From CALNYZ01 sp942490945 (GTDB lineage: Bacteria; Pseudomonadota; Gammaproteobacteria; UBA6429; Thiohalophilaceae), in NCBI GenBank assembly GCA_942490945.1, contig CALNYZ010000018.1:186001-250000 (forward strand): DNA of 64,000 bases. The letters run 5' to 3'. A model generated the notes under the pieces. The model made no database searches and was not told the origin of the DNA. It was given only the letters and a program-made list of their open reading frames with translations. The position numbers and the translations under genes are program-made. Below are positions 44,508 to 52,087 of the stretch, piece by piece (positions within the stretch are counted from its first letter, which is position 1; every line of letters starts with the position of its first letter).

Positions 44508-45074
44508 ATGGCAAGGCACATTCTGGATCGTTACGATTTAACGGCTGATGGAAAAATCATTGTCGATATCTATGCCGGAAGAATTGAGGACCTTTACAAT
44601 AATTACGACAAGTATACTTCGTATATAAAAAAAGAACTCGACAAAGAACTCGTCGTGTATTTAATTGATTCAGTGCGTGAGATCGGGCCAGCGGATTTCA
44701 TTATTCAACTTCGTTTTATCGAGCATGCGGATACTGATTTAATTCCACGCATCAAGCAAAGCATAAAAAATTATTTTGTTTATCTGACCGAACGTGAGTA
44801 TCGAGACTTTGGCCGCATGCTCAGAACTGCATTTTTGTTTTTTACTGCGGGTGTCTTGGTGATGTCAGTTTCGGTATGGGTCAATCTGAATATTGATAAA
44901 AACAACGACGTGATCAGGCATGTGTTCGCAGCCGGCCTGACAGTTGCCGCATGGGTGGCATTATGGGAAGCGTTAGCGACGCTACTGGTAAACTGGATAC
45001 CGCTGCGACGCAAGATCAGGATATACCGGCGTATTGCCAGTGCCCCAATTTATTATCAGAAAGTGGATAAATAG
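44508..45074 (+). CDS. Membrane protein of unknown function between hemB and aroE
   Basis: This 188-residue protein has a polar N-terminal half, beginning RHILDRYDLTADGKIIVDIY, that is rich in Asp, Lys, Glu and Tyr. Two membrane helices follow (about 106-126 and 142-164), then a basic C-terminus (RRKIRIYRRIASAP). I do not recognise a family. It starts 55 bases after hemB and ends three bases before aroE, so the three genes are probably one operon. Confidence 0.75.
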   Translation: MARHILDRYDLTADGKIIVDIYAGRIEDLYNNYDKYTSYIKKELDKELVVYLIDSVREIGPADFIIQLRFIEHADTDLIPRIKQSIKNYFVYLTEREYRDFGRMLRTAFLFFTAGVLVMSVSVWVNLNIDKNNDVIRHVFAAGLTVAAWVALWEALATLLVNWIPLRRKIRIYRRIASAPIYYQKVDK

Positions 45075-45077
45075 CGA

Positions 45078-45917
45078 ATGAAAGACATTTTTGATTTTGA
45101 ACAACGCCGTGATGACTACGCAGTAATGGGCAATCCCATCACTCACAGTCTGTCACCGCGCATCCATACTCTGTTCGCCGAACAAACCGCCCAGCATATG
45201 CACTATACGGCGATTCAGGTCGATACCGGTGGCTTTAAACAGGCAGTAGGAAACTTCAATGCCAACGGTGGCAAGGGGCTGAATATTACCGTACCTTTCA
45301 AACAGGAAGCGTATGCATTGGTGGATGAATTGTCCGAACGTGCCAGGCGTGCCGGTGCAGTCAACACGATCAGCATTTTTGATAACAAGTTAAGTGGTGA
45401 TAACACCGATGGTATTGGACTGGTAAATGACCTGTTACTAAACCACAAGCTGACACTAAGAAACATACGTATCTTGCTTATGGGCGCTGGCGGTGCCGCC
45501 CGCGGTGTTATCGCACCACTGTTATCTGAGCTGCCGGCAGAACTTGTTATTGTGAATAGAACCGCAGAAAAAGCAGTGGATTTGGCTGAAGCATTTAACG
45601 ACATCGGTAAAATAAGCGGTTGTGGATATGATGATCTGAACAACCTCAAGTTTGATTTGATTATTAATGCAACCGCCGCAAGTTTGCAGAATGAATTACC
45701 ACCCTTGCCCGGTAACATCATGTTTGATGATGGCTGTTGTTACGACATGATGTACGGCAAGCCCACGCCATTTATGAACTGGGCACGTGGTCAGGGCGTA
45801 CAAGATGTTTACGATGGATTGGGCATGCTGGTTGAGCAGGCCGCAGAAGCATTTTATATCTGGCGAAACGTACGACCTGATACAAAAACAGTATTGGCTG
45901 CATTACGGCGGGTTTAG
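45078..45917 (+). CDS. aroE: Shikimate dehydrogenase
   Basis: AroE reduces 3-dehydroshikimate with NADPH in aromatic amino acid synthesis. The 279-residue protein has the substrate motif NPITHSLSPRIH, the catalytic Lys in NITVPFKQEAY, the Asp in NTDGIGLVNDL, the dinucleotide motif GAGGAARG, and NRTAEKA for NADP preference. In Pseudomonas aroE follows hemF; here it is next to hemB, about 32 kb from hemF. The start at 45078 comes three bases after the previous gene's stop. Confidence 0.95.
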   Translation: MKDIFDFEQRRDDYAVMGNPITHSLSPRIHTLFAEQTAQHMHYTAIQVDTGGFKQAVGNFNANGGKGLNITVPFKQEAYALVDELSERARRAGAVNTISIFDNKLSGDNTDGIGLVNDLLLNHKLTLRNIRILLMGAGGAARGVIAPLLSELPAELVIVNRTAEKAVDLAEAFNDIGKISGCGYDDLNNLKFDLIINATAASLQNELPPLPGNIMFDDGCCYDMMYGKPTPFMNWARGQGVQDVYDGLGMLVEQAAEAFYIWRNVRPDTKTVLAALRRV

Positions 45918-45921
45918 TGTA

Positions 45922-46623
45922 TTAAAAGCCTTCTTCGTCCGCTTCGAGCGAATCTTTTTCCAAAGGAATTTCTTTTTTGACCGCGCCGGGTAACAGCGCC
46001 GCCAGATTGGTGGCGGTATGTCGTATCACCAGTTCGAATGTCACCGGTTTTTCACGCGTGGTTTCCACCGCATAGTTGTATTCTTGCGTGCCTTCCCAGG
46101 CAATTTTTCCTGTTTGCGAGTCCCAGATTTGAAATATCAGTCGAATGCTCGCACTGCGGGTATCGATAACACGTAAACCTAAAAATCCCCAACGCCCCTG
46201 AATCAGATTCTGGAAATCAGCCAGTTTAAGCTGCCCAAGATATCGCTTGCCGGTTAACTGGCCAATTTTCAACAAGGTATCGCGCTTGAATAGACCGGTA
46301 TTCTGATATTGATCGTACATATTGTGGTATAGCTCAGCAAAACCATTCTGGTTTATCACGCCGAGTGTTTCTGGCAGATCCAGAATGGGGATATCTGGTC
46401 GCTCAGTTTTCAGTTGCTGGCTGAAGGTTAGTGCCAGATACTGTTTGTCTTCTTCCCTGCCGGTTATGGTTGTGGGTGTAATAAATGCAAGTCCGTAGAG
46501 CTTGAGGCTGTTTTTTTCAAGGTTGACGGACTTGTGTTGTACGACTGATTGAATCTGTGTGGCACAGGCGCTGATAAATAGAAAACTGACCAGGGATGTG
46601 TACTTTAAATAGTGTAGTTTCAT
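45922..46623 (-). CDS. Lipoprotein of unknown function
   Basis: This 233-residue protein begins with a lipoprotein signal ending in the lipobox ISAC (Cys20), so it is lipid-anchored, probably in the outer membrane. The mature part has strand-helix segments such as LYGLAFITPTTITGRE, YLALTFSQQLK, RYLGQLKLADFQ, and IRLIFQIWDSQTGKIAWEGT, which resembles proteins that sum up cell-envelope lipoprotein content, but no named family is certain. It is convergent with aroE, four bases apart, and separated from the next gene by an inserted IS element. Confidence 0.7.
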   Translation of the reverse strand: MKLHYLKYTSLVSFLFISACATQIQSVVQHKSVNLEKNSLKLYGLAFITPTTITGREEDKQYLALTFSQQLKTERPDIPILDLPETLGVINQNGFAELYHNMYDQYQNTGLFKRDTLLKIGQLTGKRYLGQLKLADFQNLIQGRWGFLGLRVIDTRSASIRLIFQIWDSQTGKIAWEGTQEYNYAVETTREKPVTFELVIRHTATNLAALLPGAVKKEIPLEKDSLEADEEGF

Positions 46624-46688
46624 GCTGATTACTTCACCTGCTGCATGTATTTGACCTGTTGAATCATTTGCTACCGGGAAATACTAAC

Positions 46689-48447
46689 GAGGCTGTAGAA
46701 AAACCTGTTCACAGTATCGGTATTCTACAGTCTTGTTTTTAAAATTAAGATTCATCCACTGTGCCCTGATCAATATCGATTTTCAAGTCAATCGGCTCAA
46801 TTTTTGCCCTTTCATGTGGCCCATTGTCCGACATTCTTAAGCTTCTCTATATTATGTATCAAACAATACAGTTGCCATTGCCCCTGGACTTTCTTTTTCC
46901 CGCGTAAACTAAATCGATTGAGCCGTTTATTGGTACCGATATTGCCAAACACCGGCTCGACGACCGACATGCGGTGACTATAGATAAGTTTTCCCTGATC
47001 GGAATCGACACGATGTTTCATCCAGTCGGTATAGTTAGCTTGGCGCTGGCCTCTTTGGATAATAAATGAGACTTGTCGACCATGACCTTTGCGATGATTG
47101 GCCGATTGTGGGTTATGCATGCAGCGGTGTTTTAATTCACAGGCTCGACACTTTGTTAATCGGCCTTCGAAAAATACTTTATCATGGCCGTGCCGGTCGA
47201 CTAACTCACTGCGTAACCACATCGTTTCTCCCGCCGGACAGACACAGGTTTTGTTGACGGGGTCAAAATGAAATTCACTGGCGGGGATCACGCTGGTCGT
47301 GGCTTTGGTTTTACCGGTAATCGGTTTTCGCTGACTGTGATTTTTTTGTTGATCGATGAATTTCGGATCGCGTTTGCGAAATTGGTTGTCCGGGATGTAA
47401 GCGTTAATGCCATTGACATGCAGGTATTGCATGTTGGCTTCATTGGCGTAACCGGTATCAGCGGTGATAATGGGATCGTTTAGCTTGATGCCAAGTCGTT
47501 TGAAACGGTCGTGTACACTCTTTAATACCGGTTGTAAAACATGATGTTCCTGACCTTCGCCAAACGCCTGCGCATCAATAATGATTTGGTGTTTTTTGTC
47601 GACCGTGGCCACGCCGTTGTAACCATGGATGGTGCCTTTGCTGGTGGTCATCTTGGCGCTTTCGTTATCGGTGATGTTACTTTTGACTTCCTTTTTTATT
47701 TTTCCCTGGCCCATCCGTGGGCTGGCTTGCTTTAAAAACGTATCAATCTTTTCATGTGCTTTCGTTAGGGTTTCGATCGCCTGCTCAGAGCGTATTCGTC
47801 GCTCATCGTCGCGCGATTCGTTCTTGTCGAGTTTTTTGTGTTCCGTAATGTGGTACTGGATCTGGCGTTGAATTTTATCGCGTTTTTGTTTTAACTCTTT
47901 GTGTGTGCCCGACCATTCCTTCGAAGCATTGGATGACATCTTGCACCCATCAAGCGCAAAGAGGGCTTTGCCTAATAGACCTTGTTCGTCACAAATCAAC
48001 AGCACTTGTTCAAACAAGGTTTCGATTTCATCGCTATAACCACTGACAAAATTCGCTATCGTGGTGAAGTGCGGCACCGTGTCGCAGGAGAGGGCTTTGA
48101 AAATGATATTGTGCGCGCAGTTCCATTCAATTTCTCGACTTGAGGTGATGCCTTTGGAATACGCAAACAGGATGATCTTTAATAAAATCGCCGGATCATA
48201 GGCCGGGCGACCTGTGTCTTCATTCTTAAACGAGGGATGGAAGATCGATAAATCGAGTTTTTGTTCGATTAAAAAATGGATCGCGTGCTCAAATGTACCG
48301 GGCTGTAATTGATCGGCGTAGTTAACCACGACCATCTTGCTTTGACTGGGATCATACGGAATAAATTTTGGCATCGACACAACTCCTTGTGGTGTGTCGT
48401 TATTTTAACAAAGTATTCGGCGTTTTTTGATCTTTTTCTACAGCCTC
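46689..48447 (-). mobile_element. Complete IS1182-family insertion sequence
   Basis: Terminal inverted repeats GAGGCTGTAGAAAAA (46689-46703) and its reverse complement (48433-48447) are perfect over 15 bases and bracket a single transposase gene on the minus strand, giving an element of 1759 bp. AAC flanks both ends (46686-46688 and 48448-48450) and may be a short target duplication. Inside the left end, CTGTAGAA (46693-46700) also pairs with TTCTACAG (46723-46730), a subterminal hairpin. The element lies between a lipoprotein gene and a TPR gene and interrupts no recognisable coding sequence. Confidence 0.93.
46812..48380 (-). CDS. IS1182-family transposase
   Basis: This 522-residue DDE transposase has the DUF772-type N-terminal domain (RPAYDPAILLKIILFAYSKG, SREIEWNCAHNIIFKAL) and a catalytic core with LDGCKMSSNASKEW (first Asp), ITADTGYANE (second Asp) and the final Glu in SVVEPVFGNIG. 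A cysteine-rich segment (CRACELKHRCMHN) before the final Glu is typical of the family. The frame is intact, so the element could still be active. It fills almost the whole IS and starts about 53 bases inside the right end. Confidence 0.95.
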   Translation of the reverse strand: MSMPKFIPYDPSQSKMVVVNYADQLQPGTFEHAIHFLIEQKLDLSIFHPSFKNEDTGRPAYDPAILLKIILFAYSKGITSSREIEWNCAHNIIFKALSCDTVPHFTTIANFVSGYSDEIETLFEQVLLICDEQGLLGKALFALDGCKMSSNASKEWSGTHKELKQKRDKIQRQIQYHITEHKKLDKNESRDDERRIRSEQAIETLTKAHEKIDTFLKQASPRMGQGKIKKEVKSNITDNESAKMTTSKGTIHGYNGVATVDKKHQIIIDAQAFGEGQEHHVLQPVLKSVHDRFKRLGIKLNDPIITADTGYANEANMQYLHVNGINAYIPDNQFRKRDPKFIDQQKNHSQRKPITGKTKATTSVIPASEFHFDPVNKTCVCPAGETMWLRSELVDRHGHDKVFFEGRLTKCRACELKHRCMHNPQSANHRKGHGRQVSFIIQRGQRQANYTDWMKHRVDSDQGKLIYSHRMSVVEPVFGNIGTNKRLNRFSLRGKKKVQGQWQLYCLIHNIEKLKNVGQWAT

Positions 48448-48582
48448 AACGGTCAGTTAACAACAGTATAGCCTATGCAGGCATAGACACTAAATTCGCG
48501 TGTGGATTAGATTCCATATATTTATGCAGGTCAAAAGTAATACAGAAAGCTCTGTAAACGACTATTGGATAGCAAATACTGC

Positions 48583-49971
48583 CTAATGAACTGTCATGCG
48601 CTCAGTCCAGTTGCCATCTGGCAGAAAGTCTGCATGTTGTTTTATCATGGCGGCTTCCTGATGACGACCCAATGCTTTTAACACGGTACTTTTTAATAAT
48701 AATGAATCCTTGTCCTCGGGGGCCAGTCGCAATGCAAGGTTAATGGTGTTCAGTGCGTCAGCCAGATTCCCGTTCAGGGTGTAAACCGTTGCAAGATTGT
48801 AGTAAGCCTTTTCATAACTTGCATCGTGTTTAATCGCCTGCTGAAAATGATAGGTAGCAGAGAGATAATTTTTTTCACTTGAATACACTACCCCCAGATC
48901 ATCATGTGCTTCAGAGTTGGTGTTATCCAGTTCAACGGCACGTGTTAAATCAGCTTTGGCGGCGGACATATTGCCGGCCCAGATATTACGCACACCGCGT
49001 TTGGTGTAGGCCAGTGAACTGTCCGGATGTCGTTCGATAAACACACTCAGATCTTCAATGCCGCCGCTAATGTCGCCCACCCGACCACGCGCCATACCGC
49101 GTCCAAACCAGGCGGCATCCAGCTCGGGGTCAATTTCGATTGCACGACTAAAGTCAGCGATTGAGTTTTCAAATTGTTTGGTTTGTAAATAGAGTTGTCC
49201 ACGTTGTATCAGTAACGCAGCATCAGTCGGTGATGCCGTGATTGAATCCGACAGTAAGGCAAGTTTTGATACGACGGATTCGTCATGATCAATCTGTGCA
49301 GTGGCTGACTTGTATGGGCTGTGTACGAGGGGGTTGAGGTAATTATCCGGATTACGCGAGACATTTTCGAAGCAAGATCGGTAAGCTTCCTGTTCCATCT
49401 CGGATTTTAATATACGGAAGCGATTAATGATTTCATCATCGTCCAGTGATATGAAGATCGGTTTGTCAAAGAATTTCCCCTTGCATTGTTCATAAATTAA
49501 ATCACCATTGGCATCAAATTGGCGAAAGGCATGCAGCTGATCATCATAATGATGAACATTGATCAGGGTTTGTACGGGCGCATTTCTGCCCTGCGGCAGG
49601 TAGGCGGCAAGGTAATCAAGCTTGACGCGATTTTTGTCATCATAAATATAAAATTCAATCAGGTGGATATTGTCCGGGTTTTCGCGTTCCAGCTGGAGAC
49701 GACTAATCAGTTTGCCGGTTTTATTATGATAATAACTGTGCTCGATATAAAAATCCTTATACTCGTCACTGTAACCACCGGTTTGTGTCTGTTTTGTCAG
49801 GTTGCTGTGATTAAGCGCCTGTAAGTGCAACACATGTATGCGTTCCGCAAAATTATTCCATTTGTTAACGTGAGTCTTGTCCTCTTTCATTGTTTCATCC
49901 GTGTCGGCGTAGCCAGTAAGCGTAAATATACTCAAAAATAATGGAAATAAAATGTTGAATGACTGTTTCAT
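48583..49971 (-). CDS. Secreted tetratricopeptide-repeat protein
   Basis: This 462-residue protein has a signal peptide (about 1-22, ending TGYAD). A unique N-terminal domain follows (about 25-215) with an antitoxin-like strand pattern (SRLQLERENPDNIHLIEFYI, RVKLDYLAAY, LIYEQCKG). At least six TPR units occupy about residues 230-450 (AALLIQRGQLYLQTKQFENS, AWFGRGMARGRVGDISGGIE, AYTKRGVRNIWAGNMSAAKA, and so on). It follows the anti-sigma gene by 31 bases on the same strand, so it probably belongs to the ECF sigma operon. TPR proteins scaffold protein contacts; the partner is unknown. Confidence 0.85.
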   Translation of the reverse strand: MKQSFNILFPLFLSIFTLTGYADTDETMKEDKTHVNKWNNFAERIHVLHLQALNHSNLTKQTQTGGYSDEYKDFYIEHSYYHNKTGKLISRLQLERENPDNIHLIEFYIYDDKNRVKLDYLAAYLPQGRNAPVQTLINVHHYDDQLHAFRQFDANGDLIYEQCKGKFFDKPIFISLDDDEIINRFRILKSEMEQEAYRSCFENVSRNPDNYLNPLVHSPYKSATAQIDHDESVVSKLALLSDSITASPTDAALLIQRGQLYLQTKQFENSIADFSRAIEIDPELDAAWFGRGMARGRVGDISGGIEDLSVFIERHPDSSLAYTKRGVRNIWAGNMSAAKADLTRAVELDNTNSEAHDDLGVVYSSEKNYLSATYHFQQAIKHDASYEKAYYNLATVYTLNGNLADALNTINLALRLAPEDKDSLLLKSTVLKALGRHQEAAMIKQHADFLPDGNWTERMTVH

Positions 49972-50002
49972 GGTATCAACCCTTATATATTTAAGTGTGA
50001 TT

Positions 50003-50728
50003 CTATAATCGAATATAATGCCAGCCTTCTTGCTGGCGTTTGATGATTTGATGTAAACCGGAGCTGGTGATGGTAATATTGGGTATCAGTTTCATGTGCA
50101 AATGTTTGTCGGTTTCAATTTTTTTCACACTACGCCCGCATACGGCATAATTTAGATTTGAAAAACGGTTTTTAAGCGCAGCCAGTCGCTCGATAAATTT
50201 CGACTGGTTCGCATCAAAAAGAGTAACCCCCGGGCCGTACGCGACAATCTCAACCTCTACGGCTTGCGGATTATTCTGGTAAGACTGCAACAGATTTTCC
50301 GTTTCGAGTAACAGGGTATTTTGCATGTAGTCATCCGTGGAGTTGATATGCATGACCACTTTCCAGGGTTGTTTTGTTTCTTCCGCCTTAACCTGTATTT
50401 TACTCACCAGACTGGTATCCTGTGTGTTGGTTATAACGGTATGACCGAGCCAACCCATGCCGATGCCTGTAATCAAAACCAGCGAAGCAACCAGACTCTT
50501 TGCTGTCGGTAAATAACGTGCTCGTGAGGATGCTGCATGAGTGGCGTGAATTTGCGGATAAGCCAACTTCAGCATGTCTTTGGTTTGACGCAATTGCTGA
50601 ATACGATTTGCCAATTCAGAATCCTGTTGAGCGGCCTGCAAGAGTTGCACGGTTTCATCGTGGTTCAGTTCTCCATCGATGTAGGCATTCAAGGTTTCAT
50701 CAGAATAGTCTGTGGTGGAGCGTGTCAT
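50003..50728 (-). CDS. Anti-sigma factor fused to a DsrE-like domain
   Basis: This 241-residue protein starts with an anti-sigma-type helical domain (about 8-58: ETLNAYIDGELNHDETVQLL, QDSELANRIQQLRQTKDMLK) lacking the zinc motif. One membrane helix follows (about 77-97). The C-terminal domain (121-241) matches DsrE/F-like proteins: KVVMHINSTDDYMQNTLLLE, EVEIVAYGPGV, a conserved Cys197 in YAVCGRS, and IIKRQQEGWHYIRL. With a single helix the DsrE-like domain should be periplasmic. It follows the ECF sigma gene by three bases. Sigma binding is inferred from context and domain type. Confidence 0.82.
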   Translation of the reverse strand: MTRSTTDYSDETLNAYIDGELNHDETVQLLQAAQQDSELANRIQQLRQTKDMLKLAYPQIHATHAASSRARYLPTAKSLVASLVLITGIGMGWLGHTVITNTQDTSLVSKIQVKAEETKQPWKVVMHINSTDDYMQNTLLLETENLLQSYQNNPQAVEVEIVAYGPGVTLFDANQSKFIERLAALKNRFSNLNYAVCGRSVKKIETDKHLHMKLIPNITITSSGLHQIIKRQQEGWHYIRL

Positions 50729-50731
50729 GTC

Positions 50732-51268
50732 TCACCTCCTGTGATTAATGGGTGTAACATTCAGGGCTGGATGATGCGCAGCTAACAATTGCGCCAGCGC
50801 CTTGCGGGCGCGACTGAGCCGACTCATCACCGTACCGACGGGAATTTCAAGAATTTCAGCGACTTCCTGGTAACTGGATTCATACAAATCGACCAGCGTT
50901 ACAACCTGCCGCTGTGCCAGGGGTAATTGGGCAATGGCATGTTGTACGTGCAAAACCAGCTCCGACTGCGTTACACCTAGCTGAGCACTGTCGGGTAGTG
51001 ACACAACCAGTGTATCGATATCATCGTGTTCATGGCGGCGGCGTAAATAGTCACGCCAGCAATTGGATAGTATTTGCATTAACCAAGCCTTGATTTTGGT
51101 TATATCGTTTAACTGCTGGTAGTTTTTCATTGCCTTGACGAGGCAGTCCTGTGTCAAATCTTCTGCGAGATAGGCATCATGACACCAGGCGCAAGCCACG
51201 CGAAACAATAGCGATCTGTATTGTTGGCAGGCAAGTTGTACCTTTTGTCGTTGAAAAACTGCGATCAT
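50732..51268 (-). CDS. ECF-family RNA polymerase sigma factor
   Basis: This 178-residue sigma factor has region 2 (YRSLLFRVACAWCHDAYLAE, DLTQDCLVKAMKN, IKAWLMQILSNCWRDYLRRR) and region 4 (LPLAQRQVVTLVDLYESSYQ, EVAEILEIPVGTVMSRLSRA). A CAWCHD motif in region 2 and a further Cys nearby are unusual. ATG 51268 gives a normal N-terminus; an in-frame ATG at 51340 would add 24 residues, and neither has a clear ribosome site. It heads the group sigma, anti-sigma/DsrE fusion and TPR protein, and is divergent from the SAP-domain gene. Confidence 0.9.
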   Translation of the reverse strand: MIAVFQRQKVQLACQQYRSLLFRVACAWCHDAYLAEDLTQDCLVKAMKNYQQLNDITKIKAWLMQILSNCWRDYLRRRHEHDDIDTLVVSLPDSAQLGVTQSELVLHVQHAIAQLPLAQRQVVTLVDLYESSYQEVAEILEIPVGTVMSRLSRARKALAQLLAAHHPALNVTPINHRR

Positions 51269-51340
51269 TTCAGGCCCGGGTTTACTGATATTGGTATGGT
51301 CATATCTAGTTAAGACGCTGTTTGCGCCGTAATATTCCAT

Positions 51341-51681
51341 TTAAATATGTTTTTAATCACTATGGCACATATTTAGTGCACAGCCTATTGAGAGAAAAAA
51401 TTGGAAAAAATAAACAGGGTTATTACGGCCAAACAATTCATTATGTATTTCAACTATTTAGTTATGTCTTTGTTACGCAGTTGTGAACCAGTTTTGAAAT
51501 GGCACAATTATTGTAGACATAATAATGTCATCGGGATGTGTTACTATTATTGAGCCTGACCAAACCAGGTGCAAGGCGGCAAGACACACGACACACGACA
51601 TTCGTAGACGTATCCCGTAGCAAAAACATTTTTTAAAACTCATTAAGACTTAACTACTATCGGTTGTTTCAGGAGAGACAC
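51341..51681. other. Divergent intergenic region between ECF sigma and SAP genes
   Basis: This AT-rich region should hold divergent promoters, possibly the sigma factor's own target. GACAT-AATA-ATGTC (51516-51529) is a small inverted repeat. A tandem run of ACACGAC-like units lies near 51583-51600. I cannot assign a promoter with confidence. The AGGAG ribosome site for the SAP gene is at 51671-51675. Confidence 0.35.
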
Positions 51682-51885
51682 ATGCACATGCAGGAAATTC
51701 GGACTATCGCCAAGGACTTTGGACTCAAAACTTCTCGTATTTCCAAGGTAGAACTGGTTCGTCAAATTCAGGTTGCAGAAGGCAACTTTGGCTGTTTTGC
51801 CACAGCAATTGATGGAAACTGTAACCAGATGAACTGCTTATGGCGGAGTGACTGTTTTGCGTCGGCAAGCAAAAAGTCAAACTAA
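51682..51885 (+). CDS. Small SAP-domain protein with a conserved cysteine cluster
   Basis: This 67-residue protein has an N-terminal SAP-like helix pair (MQEIRTIAKDFGLKTSRI, SKVELVRQIQ) and a short cysteine-rich C-terminus (AEGNFGCFATAIDGNCNQ, MNCLWRSDCF) with four cysteines, resembling a small family seen in sulfur- and iron-metabolising bacteria. The cysteines may bind metal or form disulfides. ATG 51682 follows AGGAG at six bases; an upstream TTG (51664) is less likely. The SAP helix could contact nucleic acid. It faces the ECF sigma operon. Confidence 0.7.
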   Translation: MHMQEIRTIAKDFGLKTSRISKVELVRQIQVAEGNFGCFATAIDGNCNQMNCLWRSDCFASASKKSN

Positions 51886-52087
51886 AGGTTTCTGGTAGTC
51901 GTCAATTATTACTGCCACAGAATTTAAACAGATGATCCTGTCTGGGTTTCATCGCAGCTGCTAAATAACTTTTGCGGAACGCTCTTGTCTAAGCATTGCA
52001 CGCTGACGCAGGGTCTGCAATTCACAAGCAATTATTCAGGTTTTTATCCCTGTCTTGTTTATTCCTTGATAATCAATAGCAGATTAA

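Noticed and set aside
50020..50037. GCCAGC...GCTGGC hairpin near the end of the anti-sigma/DsrE gene
   Set aside because: It lies inside the coding sequence (the QQEGW codons) and has no T-run after it, so it is not a terminator.
51583..51600. ACACGAC tandem repeats read as a CRISPR or regulatory array
   Set aside because: Only short, imperfect copies exist with no spacers, so they are low-complexity sequence.
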